Assembly (NCBI GenBank): GCA_041797745.1
Contig: JBHBZU010000014.1
Location: 1-19,756, forward strand
DNA from: UBA3871 sp041797745
Lineage (GTDB): Bacteria; Bacillota; Clostridia; Peptostreptococcales; Anaerovoracaceae
Reading direction: 5' to 3'
DNA length: 19,756 nt
The position numbers and the translations under genes were made by a program. Below are positions 1 to 5,232 of the stretch, piece after piece. How positions within the stretch are numbered: position 1 is the first letter of the stretch; each line of letters begins with the position of its first letter. The notes below the pieces were generated by a model that saw only the letters and a program-made list of their open reading frames with translations, was not told where the DNA came from and did no database searches.

Positions 1-1
1 A

Positions 2-88
2 ATCGCTATCGAAGAGGGACTTCGTTTTGCGATTAGAGAGGGTGGCCGTACAGTAGGTTCCGGAGTTGTAACAGAAGTAATCGAATAA
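2..88 (+). CDS. tuf: Elongation factor Tu, C-terminal end (partial)
   Basis: Only the last 28 codons are in the window and the gene starts upstream of it. The translation reads IAIEEGLRFAIREGGRTVGS followed by GVVTEVIE and a TAA stop. This is the end of EF-Tu domain 3; the FAIREGGRTVG block is near-invariant in the family. EF-Tu brings aminoacyl-tRNA to the ribosomal A site as a GTP complex. A second tuf gene begins at 19619, so this genome has two copies, one on each side of the ribosomal protein/RNA polymerase cluster. A strong terminator follows at 133-159. Identity is sure; the rest of the protein cannot be judged. Confidence 0.95.
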   Translation: MAIEEGLRFAIREGGRTVGSGVVTEVIE

Positions 89-132
89 TTACTTGTTCTT
101 TTGCTTCATAGCATTATGACAAAACAAATTAG

Positions 133-159
133 GAGCAGTTCATAAGAACTGCTCTTTTT
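133..159 (+). terminator. Rho-independent terminator of upstream tuf
   Basis: A perfect 9-bp stem (133-141 GAGCAGTTC with 146-154 GAACTGCTC) closes a 4-base ATAA loop and is followed directly by five T. It lies 45 bases after the tuf stop, so it should end the tuf transcript before the thioesterase gene. Confidence 0.9.
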
Positions 160-228
160 GTACGAAAGAATAGGTGAAAGAATGAAGATATATTAATTGT
201 TGTTAGTGTAAATTAATTGTTTAGAAGT

Positions 229-256
229 TTGACTTTTAATGCCAAAGGTATATAAT
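229..256 (+). promoter_or_regulatory. Promoter of the thioesterase gene
   Basis: TTGACT (229-234) and a perfect TATAAT (251-256) are separated by 16 bases, a good sigma-A type promoter. Transcription should start near 263. Upstream, 192-221 is AT-rich and holds two copies of ATTAATTGTT 20 bases apart, which could act as an UP-like element. No other gene-like feature is seen between 160 and 356. Confidence 0.7.
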
Positions 257-263
257 AAAGAAG

Positions 264-283
264 AGCGGGGAGCCGCTTTTTTT
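264..283 (+). terminator. Hairpin plus T-run at the very start of the thioesterase transcript
   Basis: AGCGG (264-268) pairs with CCGCT (273-277) around a GGAG loop, and seven T follow (277-283). It has the form of a short intrinsic terminator, yet it begins within about one base of the transcription start predicted from the promoter at 229-256. It may stop read-through from tuf, protect the 5' end, or cause early pausing. The stem is short, so function is uncertain. Confidence 0.5.
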
Positions 284-356
284 AGTGTAGAGAAAGAATG
301 AATATGTGTATAACCAAGCATGTATCGGAAGTGTCGGAAGTATAGGGGATAATAAT

Positions 357-920
357 ATGATTACAAAGGTTGTAAGAAAACAGGGGAACAGCAGCAAGTG
401 TTTTGCCTGCGGTATAAATAATCCCACAGGTTTTCAAGCCAGATTTTATGAAACTGACAGCAAGGAATGTGTAGCAGTATTTAAAACACAAGATTTGCAA
501 CAGAGCTTCACAGGAAGAACTCATGGTGGGGTTATTTCCGCAATGCTGGATGAAACCATAGGAAGATCAATTTGGTGCATTGAAGACGGTGCGTGGGCTG
601 TTACGGTAGAACTTAATATAAGATATAGGGTTCCGGTTCCTCTTGAAGCTGAAATGAAATGCGTTGGCAGGGTTACCCGAAATACGCGCAAGGTGTTTGA
701 GGGAACAGGTGAGGTCATCTTGGAGGATGGAACAGTGCTTTGCGAGGCATGGGGAAAGTTTTGGAAGATGAGCACCGCTGAAATCGGGTTTGATGACAGC
801 TCGGAAGCAGGAGAATGGTTCCTTTTGGGTTCCGAGGAAATGGATCCCTTGGAGTTTGAACTTCCTGACGGCTTGGCGGAAAACAATATGTTTTCATCAA
901 AGAAGAAAAAGAAAGGCTAA
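357..920 (+). CDS. PaaI-type hot-dog fold thioesterase
   Basis: This is a 187-aa protein starting at ATG 357, which has AGGGG at 344-348 eight bases upstream. A GTG at 306 is in frame but has no ribosome binding site and would only add 17 unconserved residues. The N-terminus carries CFACGINNPTG (residues 15-25), the Cys-x-x-Cys-Gly...Asn-Pro-x-Gly signature common at the start of PaaI/4HBT-like acyl-CoA thioesterases. HGGV...DE (56-66) is the hot-dog helix with the acidic residue (Asp65 or Glu66) expected to activate water. Such enzymes hydrolyse acyl-CoA thioesters in the cytoplasm; the substrate cannot be told from sequence. The last 50 residues are an acidic extension ending in a Lys-rich tail (KKKKKG). 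The gene is alone, with its own promoter, between the tuf terminator and the rpmG promoter. Confidence 0.8.
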   Translation: MITKVVRKQGNSSKCFACGINNPTGFQARFYETDSKECVAVFKTQDLQQSFTGRTHGGVISAMLDETIGRSIWCIEDGAWAVTVELNIRYRVPVPLEAEMKCVGRVTRNTRKVFEGTGEVILEDGTVLCEAWGKFWKMSTAEIGFDDSSEAGEWFLLGSEEMDPLEFELPDGLAENNMFSSKKKKKG

Positions 921-926
921 AAAAGT

Positions 927-959
927 TATAGCCGAGGCAAAAAAGGCTTGACGGCTATA
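927..959 (+). other. Hairpin after the thioesterase gene, overlapping the rpmG promoter
   Basis: TATAGCCG (927-934) and CGGCTATA (952-959) form a perfect 8-bp stem with a 17-base A-rich loop, seven bases after the stop codon. There is only a weak T-run after it (TAATTTG). It may be a poor terminator. The -35 of the rpmG promoter (948-953) lies in the loop and 3' arm. Confidence 0.5.
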
Positions 960-976
960 GTAATTTGTAATAAACT
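948..976 (+). promoter_or_regulatory. Promoter of the rpmG-secE-nusG-rplKAJL unit
   Basis: TTGACG (948-953) and TAAACT (971-976) are spaced 17 bases apart. The same two hexamers with the same spacing occur before rpsL (16173-16201), which supports the call. Transcription would start near 983. Confidence 0.65.
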
Positions 977-983
977 AATCTAG

Positions 984-1041
984 CGATGCTATTTACGTCG
1001 CGCTGATTTTTGCGTGCTTAAAAAAGCATAAACGTAGTAGC
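984..1041 (+). promoter_or_regulatory. Structured 5' leader of rpmG with shared GCTnnTTTTTGCGTGC motif
   Basis: An outer stem pairs 988-998 with 1032-1041 (GCTA plus TACGT with ACGTA plus TAGC, one G-U pair and one bulge). Inside it are two small hairpins: CGCGC (999-1003) with GCGTG (1012-1016) around an 8-base loop, and GCTT (1016-1019) with AAGC (1024-1027) around AAAA. This resembles a three-way junction. The segment 1002-1017 matches a motif at 8510-8525 (14 of 16 bases) and 16224-16240 in the leaders of rpoB and rpsL. The rest of the 148-base gap (921-1068) holds the promoter and the rpmG ribosome binding site AGGAGGTG (1055-1062). Confidence 0.6.
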
Positions 1042-1068
1042 TAAGCCAATCTATAGGAGGTGGAGCAA

Positions 1069-1230
1069 ATGGCAACAGGTTCAAGAGTAAAGGTTATTCT
1101 CGCATGCACTGAATGCAAGCAGAGAAACTACAATACTATGAAGAATAAGAAGAACAACACAGAACGTATCGAAATGAACAAGTACTGCAAGTTCTGCAAG
1201 AAACACACACTTCATAAGGAAACAAAGTAA
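1069..1230 (+). CDS. rpmG: 50S ribosomal protein L33
   Basis: A 53-aa protein beginning MATGSRVKVILACTECKQRN and ending HTLHKETK. Two Cys-x-x-Cys pairs (residues 13/16 and 40/43) form the zinc ribbon of the zinc-binding L33 form; paralogues without these cysteines exist in other bacteria. L33 sits on the large subunit near the E site. AGGAGGTG lies six bases before the ATG. It is the first gene of the unit and precedes secE by 15 bases, the usual rpmG-secE-nusG order in Firmicutes. Confidence 0.97.
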   Translation: MATGSRVKVILACTECKQRNYNTMKNKKNNTERIEMNKYCKFCKKHTLHKETK

Positions 1231-1245
1231 TTAAGGAGAGCGCAA

Positions 1246-1482
1246 ATGGCAACTGAAACAAAGAAAAAGGCACCTGCTCAGAAAAAGGAACGTGTTAGCT
1301 TCAGTGAATACATGAAGGGCGTACGTCTCGAAATGAGAAAGGTTATCTGGCCTACAAAAAAGGAACTCATCAATTTCACGGTAGTAGTACTTGTTGTATG
1401 CGCATTCTTTGCTGTTGGTTTCTGGGCTATTGATTCAGCAGTTCTTGCTGGTCTTAAGAGTGTTCTTGGAATCACACTGTAA
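1246..1482 (+). CDS. secE: Preprotein translocase subunit SecE
   Basis: A 78-aa protein of the short single-span SecE type. Residues 31-41 (RKVIWPTKKEL) are the conserved amphipathic cytoplasmic helix, and residues 43-63 form the one transmembrane segment. The first 20 residues are Lys-rich and variable. SecE clamps SecY in the SecYEG channel in the plasma membrane. AAGGAG precedes the ATG. It lies between rpmG and nusG in the usual order. Confidence 0.97.
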   Translation: MATETKKKAPAQKKERVSFSEYMKGVRLEMRKVIWPTKKELINFTVVVLVVCAFFAVGFWAIDSAVLAGLKSVLGITL

Positions 1483-1520
1483 AGAAAACTTATACTTATA
1501 AAGGATTAAGAAGGTACAAT

Positions 1521-2099
1521 ATGTCTGAAAACGAAAAGATTTTTGAGTCAGAAGAACAGTTAGAGACCGTGGCAGAAGAAAATCCCGATGCCAAATGGTA
1601 TGTTGTTCATACTTATTCAGGACATGAGAACAAGGTAAAAGTTAATATCGAAAAAATGGTAGAAAACAGAGGAATGCAAGACTTGATTCTCAACATCGTT
1701 GTACCGACTGAAGAAAGAGTAGAAATTAAGGACGGTCAGCGAAAAGTAAAGTCCAAGAAAATGTTCCCTGGCTATGTTATTGTCAAAATGGTAGTAACAA
1801 ACGAATCTTGGTATTTAGTGCGTAATACGCAGGGTGTAACAGGTTTCGTAGGTCATGGTTCAGATCCTATTCCACTTTCCGACGAAGAAGTTCGCAGAAT
1901 GGGTATCGAAAAGGTATGGATTGACCTGAATGTAGAACCGGGAGATACTGTAAAAGTTATCAACGGTCCATTCGAAAGCTTTATGGGTAAGGTTGAAGAA
2001 GTTAACGTGGAAAAGCAGACCTTAAAGGTTATTGTTTCCATGTTCGGTCGTGACACATCTGTAGAACTTGAATTCGGTCAGGTTGACAAAATTGACTAG
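1521..2099 (+). CDS. nusG: Transcription elongation/termination factor NusG
   Basis: A 192-aa protein. Residues 1-23 are an acidic extension before the NGN domain (about 24-120), which contains AKWYVVHTYSGHENKV and the FPGYV block (82-86). The KOW domain follows (about 138-190), with EPGDTVKVINGPF and MGKVEEV. NusG binds the clamp of RNA polymerase and modulates pausing; in Bacillus it stabilises pauses at T-rich non-template tracts. That is relevant because T-rich candidate pause motifs lie in the leaders at 1002, 8510 and 16224. The upstream gap of 38 bases holds a modest site (AAGAAGG), weaker than those of its neighbours. Confidence 0.97.
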   Translation: MSENEKIFESEEQLETVAEENPDAKWYVVHTYSGHENKVKVNIEKMVENRGMQDLILNIVVPTEERVEIKDGQRKVKSKKMFPGYVIVKMVVTNESWYLVRNTQGVTGFVGHGSDPIPLSDEEVRRMGIEKVWIDLNVEPGDTVKVINGPFESFMGKVEEVNVEKQTLKVIVSMFGRDTSVELEFGQVDKID

Positions 2100-2174
2100 A
2101 CACTAGGAAACTAGATACTAGATAAACGAATACTAGGGACTCTTTGGGATTGAACCTAGAGAAAGGAGATAAAA

Positions 2175-2603
2175 ATGGCAAAAAAGATTGAAGGCTATAT
2201 TAAGCTTCAGATTCCGGCAGGTAATGCCAATCCGGCACCACCGGTTGGTCCGGCTTTAGGTCAAAAGGGTGTAAACATCATGGACTTCTGTAAGCAGTTC
2301 AATGCTAAGACACAGAGCCAAGCAGGTATGGTTATTCCGGTAGTAATCACTGTTTATGCAGACAGATCATTCTCATTCGTTTGCAAGACACCACCGGCAG
2401 CAGTTCTTCTTAAGAAAGCGGCAGGTTTGGATTCAGCATCCGGCGAACCTAACAAGAAGAAAGTTGCAACACTGACTTATGCACAGGCAGAAGAAATTGC
2501 AAAGACAAAGATGCCTGATCTTAACGCTGCAAATGTGGAAGCTGCTACTGAAATGATTAAGGGAACAGCCAGATCCATGGGTATCGTTATTGAAGACAAA
2601 TAA
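2175..2603 (+). CDS. rplK: 50S ribosomal protein L11
   Basis: A 142-aa protein, normal length. The N-terminal domain has KLQIPAGNANPAPPVGPALG (residues 11-30), the proline-rich segment that thiostrepton-type drugs and release factors approach. The C-terminal RNA-binding domain holds FVCKTPPAAVLLKKAAG and ends with MIKGTARSMGIVI. L11 binds the GTPase-associated region of 23S rRNA. AAAGGAGAT lies just before the ATG. The 75-base gap from nusG shows no promoter but has six CTAG tetranucleotides counting one at the nusG stop. Confidence 0.98.
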   Translation: MAKKIEGYIKLQIPAGNANPAPPVGPALGQKGVNIMDFCKQFNAKTQSQAGMVIPVVITVYADRSFSFVCKTPPAAVLLKKAAGLDSASGEPNKKKVATLTYAQAEEIAKTKMPDLNAANVEAATEMIKGTARSMGIVIEDK

Positions 2604-2610
2604 TTTTTAT

Positions 2611-2656
2611 CGGGAGACTGGGAAGTAACGGAAACGTTATGGAGTCGTTAGAACCG
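2611..2656 (+). promoter_or_regulatory. Hairpin between rplK and rplA, candidate L1 control site
   Basis: Nested pairs CGG/CCG (2611-2613, 2654-2656), GACT/AGTC (2616-2619, 2643-2646) and TAACG/CGTTA (2626-2630, 2635-2639) close a GAAA tetraloop, with an asymmetric purine-rich internal loop (GGGAAG against TGG). It ends just before the rplA ribosome binding site. L1 is known in other bacteria to repress its own operon through an mRNA mimic of its 23S site; whether this hairpin is one is inference. Confidence 0.4.
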
Positions 2657-2670
2657 GAAAGGAGACAAAA

Positions 2671-3369
2671 ATGCCTAAAAGAGGTAAGAAGTATCAGGAC
2701 GCTGCAAAGCTCTTTGATAAACAGGAATTATACGACATTCCGGAAGCAATGGAACTTGTCGTAAAAACAGGAACTGCAAAGTTCGATGAAACAGTAGAAG
2801 CACACATCAGACTTGGTGTTGACGGCAGACATGCTGACCAGCAGGTTAGAGGTGCTATCGTACTTCCACACGGAACAGGTAGATCCGTTCGTGTATTAGT
2901 ATTTGCTAAAGGACCTAAGGCTCAGGAAGCTCAGGATGCCGGTGCAGATTACGTTGGTGCTGAAGAATTGGCACAGAAGATTCAGACAGAGGGCTGGTTC
3001 GAATTTGACGTAGTTGTAGCTACTCCTGACATGATGGGTGTTGTAGGTAGACTTGGTAAGGTGCTCGGACCTAAGGGTCTCATGCCTAACCCAAAGTCAG
3101 GTACAGTTACTATGGATCTTGCTAAGGCTTTAGCCGACATTAAGGCAGGTAAAGTTGAGTACAGACTTGACAAAACAAACATCATTCACACACCAATCGG
3201 AAGAAAGTCTTTCGGTGCTGAAAAGCTTCAGGAAAACTTTAATGCACTGATGGAAGCTGTAGTAAAGGCAAAGCCTGCTTCAGCAAAGGGTCAGTATCTC
3301 AAGAGTGTAGTTGTTACTAACACTATGGGACCTGGAATTAAAGTTAATCCGGCTAAGATTACTTTCTAA
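2671..3369 (+). CDS. rplA: 50S ribosomal protein L1
   Basis: A 232-aa protein, usual length. Landmarks are MPKRGKKYQDAAKLFDK at the start, TAKFDETVEAHIRLGVD near residue 40, and the GRLGKVLGPKGLMPNPKSGT segment (about 126-145), the L1 signature in domain II. It ends SVVVTNTMGPGIKVNPAKIT. L1 forms the mobile stalk next to the E site and in several bacteria also represses its own mRNA. AAAGGAG lies before the ATG. The gene is followed by the L10 leader. Confidence 0.98.
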   Translation: MPKRGKKYQDAAKLFDKQELYDIPEAMELVVKTGTAKFDETVEAHIRLGVDGRHADQQVRGAIVLPHGTGRSVRVLVFAKGPKAQEAQDAGADYVGAEELAQKIQTEGWFEFDVVVATPDMMGVVGRLGKVLGPKGLMPNPKSGTVTMDLAKALADIKAGKVEYRLDKTNIIHTPIGRKSFGAEKLQENFNALMEAVVKAKPASAKGQYLKSVVVTNTMGPGIKVNPAKITF

Positions 3370-3385
3370 TTAAACAACGAAATTT

Positions 3386-3494
3386 AACCGTAGACAGCGG
3401 GGGCTGTAAAGCTTAATGAATCCCCGCCGAGGTACAATATAAAATATTGACCTCGGATAGCCTATCATATTTGAAAAGCAACCGAGGTTTTTTT
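3386..3494 (+). promoter_or_regulatory. L10 leader with transcription attenuator
   Basis: The core at 3386-3430 carries ACCGTAGACAGCGGGGGC and GCTTAATGAATCCCCGCC, with stem GCGGGG (3397-3402)/CCCCGC (3422-3427), and looks like the Firmicutes L10 leader family. Two exclusive hairpins follow. The antiterminator pairs CCGAGGT (3427-3433) with ACCTCGG (3450-3456), extended by CAATAT/ATATTG inside. The terminator pairs the same ACCTCGG with CCGAGGT (3482-3488) followed by seven T (3488-3494). Binding of the L10-L12 complex to the core is known in this family to favour termination, so excess L10 lowers rplJL expression. No clear promoter is seen in 3370-3385. Confidence 0.88.
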
Positions 3495-3559
3495 ATGGAG
3501 TACCCCATTATTTGTAAGGTATGGTGACCATATTGCCACACCTTCAGAAAGGAGACCAA

Positions 3560-4054
3560 ATGTCAGTAGAAGCTCAGGCTCAAAAACAGGTCATTATTGA
3601 CGAAATTAAAGAAAAATTAGAAAAGGCTCAGTCACTGGTAGTAATTGATTACATGGGTACTACAGTTGCTGAAGCTGATGCTATGAGAAAAAAGCTTCGT
3701 GAGGCGAATGTAGACTACACTGTTTACAAGAACACTCTTTTCAAGAGAGCTATCGAGGGAACAGCGTATGCTGAAATCGCAAGTGTTCTCGACGGACCAT
3801 CCGCTTTCGCATTCAGCTATGATGATGCGACTGCTCCGGCAAGAGTACTCAACGAAGTTATTAAAGGATATAAGAAGATGGCATTCAAGGCAGGTGTTGT
3901 TGAAGGCACTTTCTATGATGCTAACGGTATCAATGCCATTGCAGATATTCCATCAAGAGAAGTCCTTATTGCAAAGTTCATGGGAAGCATTCAGTCACCG
4001 GTTTCAAAGGCTGTTCGCACATTCCAGGCTATTGCAGACGCAAAGGCAGAATAA
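3560..4054 (+). CDS. rplJ: 50S ribosomal protein L10
   Basis: A 164-aa protein. The start is ATG 3560 because AAAGGAGA lies at the proper distance. An in-frame ATG at 3521 would add 13 residues (MVTILPHLQKGDQ) but lacks a binding site and falls in a hairpin. The RNA-binding domain covers about 1-130, with SLVVIDYMGTTVAEADAMRK and the KNTLFKRAIEGT block. The C-terminal helix (about 140-164, VSKAVRTFQAIADAKAE) should bind L12 dimers. L10 is the base of the L7/L12 stalk. Expression is controlled by the leader at 3386-3494. Confidence 0.97.
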   Translation: MSVEAQAQKQVIIDEIKEKLEKAQSLVVIDYMGTTVAEADAMRKKLREANVDYTVYKNTLFKRAIEGTAYAEIASVLDGPSAFAFSYDDATAPARVLNEVIKGYKKMAFKAGVVEGTFYDANGINAIADIPSREVLIAKFMGSIQSPVSKAVRTFQAIADAKAE

Positions 4055-4065
4055 TTTCTGCAACA

Positions 4066-4130
4066 GCCCTACTTTTGTATAGGGCATAACCGCTACCTGC
4101 AAGGTGGCGAGGATAAGTGGCTTGCAAGGT
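4066..4130 (+). promoter_or_regulatory. Hairpins between rplJ and rplL
   Basis: The 123-base gap contains GCCCTA (4066-4071)/TAGGGC (4080-4085) and GCTACC (4092-4097)/GGTGGC (4103-4108, one G-U). TGCAAGGT occurs at 4098-4105 and again at 4123-4130. The second copy allows a rival stem, ACCTGCAAG (4095-4103) with CTTGCAAGGT (4121-4130, one bulge), which would undo the second hairpin. It may be a processing or stability element that lifts L12 above L10; there is no T-run for termination. Confidence 0.45.
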
Positions 4131-4177
4131 CAGGTCAGTTCAAAGAATAAAACGAAATTTACAAAGGAGAAATTAAA

Positions 4178-4543
4178 ATGGATAAGAATCAGATTATCGA
4201 AGCTATAAAGGCTATGACAGTTTTAGAATTAAACGAGCTCGTTAAGGCTTGTGAAGAAGAATTCGGTGTATCCGCAGCAGCTCCAGTAGCAGTTGCAGTA
4301 GCAGGCGGTGCAGCAGCAGGCGGTGAGGAACAGTCTGAATTTACAGTAGAACTCACAGAAGTTGGTGGCGAAAAGATTAAGGTTATCAAGGTAGTTCGTG
4401 AAGTAACAGGTCTTGGTCTTAAGGAAGCTAAGGAACTCGTTGACGGAGCTCCAAAGCCACTCAAAGAGGGCGTTGAAAAGGCTGAAGCAGAAGCTATCAA
4501 GGCTCAGCTCGAAGAAGTTGGTGCTAAGGTTACATTAAAGTAA
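4178..4543 (+). CDS. rplL: 50S ribosomal protein L7/L12
   Basis: A 121-aa acidic protein, usual length. The N-terminal dimer domain (1-33) has IIEAIKAMTVLELNELVKAC, then comes an Ala/Gly/Val hinge (about 34-52) and the C-terminal domain, with EKIKVIKVVREVTGLGLKEA and KELVDGAPKPLKEGV. The C-terminal domain contacts EF-Tu and EF-G. Several copies per ribosome bind one L10, and the separate strong site AAAGGAGA before this ATG fits its higher output. It is the last gene of the unit and is followed by a strong terminator. Confidence 0.98.
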   Translation: MDKNQIIEAIKAMTVLELNELVKACEEEFGVSAAAPVAVAVAGGAAAGGEEQSEFTVELTEVGGEKIKVIKVVREVTGLGLKEAKELVDGAPKPLKEGVEKAEAEAIKAQLEEVGAKVTLK

Positions 4544-4572
4544 TTATAGCCGGCAGCTAAATTTAAAATCCT

Positions 4573-4599
4573 AAAGCGGTTCCCAAGGGAACCGCTTTT
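4573..4599 (+). terminator. Rho-independent terminator after rplL
   Basis: AAAGCGGTTCC (4573-4583) pairs perfectly with GGAACCGCTTT (4588-4598) around a CAAG loop, with a T-rich 3' end. It lies 30 bases after the rplL stop and ends the rpmG-rplL unit before the ABC module. Confidence 0.92.
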
Positions 4600-4656
4600 G
4601 TGTTTTAAAAGTAGGCTTATAGGACAAAAAGTCAAATAGCTTTCTTTCGCAGAAAA

Positions 4657-4694
4657 ATTAGGTTTAGTGAAGAAAAAACTTCATAGCTCCTAAT
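4657..4694 (+). other. Nested inverted repeats upstream of the ABC module promoter
   Basis: ATTAGG (4657-4662) with CCTAAT (4689-4694), and inside it TGAAG (4668-4672) with CTTCA (4679-4683). It ends six bases before the -35 at 4701. It could be an upstream regulatory site or chance AT-rich pairing. The rest of 4600-4700 shows nothing else. Confidence 0.3.
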
Positions 4695-4700
4695 CACCGC

Positions 4701-4729
4701 TTGACGAAATAAAAAAACTGTGCTACTGT
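4701..4729 (+). promoter_or_regulatory. Promoter of the GntR/ABC module
   Basis: TTGACG (4701-4706), 17 bases, then TACTGT (4724-4729). The -10 is weak and lies wholly inside the left arm of the palindrome at 4719-4754, so a bound repressor would block it. The -35 is shared with the rpmG and rpsL promoters. Confidence 0.55.
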
Positions 4730-4754
4730 ATTAAGTAATTAATACAGTAGCACA
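4719..4754 (+). promoter_or_regulatory. Perfect 16+16 palindrome, candidate operator for the GntR repressor
   Basis: TGTGCTACTGTATTAA (4719-4734) is the exact reverse complement of TTAATACAGTAGCACA (4739-4754), with GTAA between. It covers the -10 and probable start of a promoter 90-140 bases before a YtrA-type GntR gene. YtrA regulators are known to bind long inverted repeats in their own promoters. Autorepression is the natural reading. Confidence 0.75.
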
Positions 4755-4761
4755 TGAGCCG

Positions 4762-4793
4762 GTGCGGTATGTTAAGCTAACCACATGCCGTAC
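4762..4793 (+). other. 5' UTR hairpin before the GntR gene
   Basis: GTGCGGTATG (4762-4771) pairs with CATGCCGTAC (4784-4793) over ten positions including two G-U pairs, with a 12-base loop. There is no T-run, so it is not a terminator. It may stabilise the mRNA. Confidence 0.4.
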
Positions 4794-4842
4794 AGCAAAG
4801 AGGTGAAAAGGTAAAGAAATTATAGCAGAAAGGGGGAATACC

Positions 4843-5232
4843 GTGGGAAAATTGTTGGACAGAAATGTGCCGATTTACGTTCAAATCATGGATGAGGTAA
4901 AACACTCCATCGTTTCAGGGGAATTAAAACTTGGAGACAGGGTTAAATCAGTCAGAGAGATGGCAGGAGATTTCGGGGTGAATCCCAATACCATTCAGCG
5001 AGCATTGCTGGAGCTGGAACGTGAGGGACTTGTGGCAACAGAACGTACACAGGGAAGATATGTTGCGGCAAATCAAGATACTATTGATGAGTTAAGGCTG
5101 GCTATGGCAAAGGAGGCAACGGAACGCTTTTTCGAAGAAATGAAAGCGCTTGGCTTCACAACAGGTGAAATTAGAGAATTTTCCGAGGGCCATTCTCAAA
5201 AGGAGGTAAATTTTAGAAATGAAGATACTTAA
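4843..5232 (+). CDS. GntR-family transcriptional regulator, YtrA subfamily
   Basis: A 129-aa protein starting at GTG 4843, six bases after AGGGGG. The winged helix-turn-helix spans about residues 8-76: PIYVQIMDEVKHSIVSGELK, then GDRVKSVREMAGDFGVNPNT as the recognition region, then the LEREGLVATERTQGRYVA wing. Only about 50 residues follow (77-129), too few for a FadR or HutC ligand domain but typical of the YtrA group, which sit next to ABC transporter genes and repress them. It overlaps the next gene by 14 bases. The palindrome at 4719-4754 is its likely operator. The inducer is unknown; relatives respond to cell-wall antibiotics. Confidence 0.9.
   Translation: MGKLLDRNVPIYVQIMDEVKHSIVSGELKLGDRVKSVREMAGDFGVNPNTIQRALLELEREGLVATERTQGRYVAANQDTIDELRLAMAKEATERFFEEMKALGFTTGEIREFSEGHSQKEVNFRNEDT

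Noticed and set aside
306..356. GTG 306 as start of the thioesterase
   Set aside because: It has no binding site and adds residues without family likeness; ATG 357 has AGGGG eight bases upstream.
1016..1027. boxA-type antitermination site in the rpmG leader (TGCTTAAA)
   Set aside because: It does not match TGCTCTTTAACA well enough, and the other two leaders lack it.
3521..3559. Upstream in-frame ATG for rplJ adding MVTILPHLQKGDQ
   Set aside because: There is no ribosome binding site before it and it sits in a hairpin after the attenuator; AAAGGAGA before ATG 3560 decides the start.
4189..4500. Antisense open frame across rplL, and similar long antisense frames across rpoB, rpoC and fusA
   Set aside because: They are shadows of highly expressed genes with biased codons; none has a binding site and conserved product.
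4719..4754. Palindrome read as a transcription terminator
   Set aside because: It has no T-run on either side and covers a promoter -10; an operator fits better.
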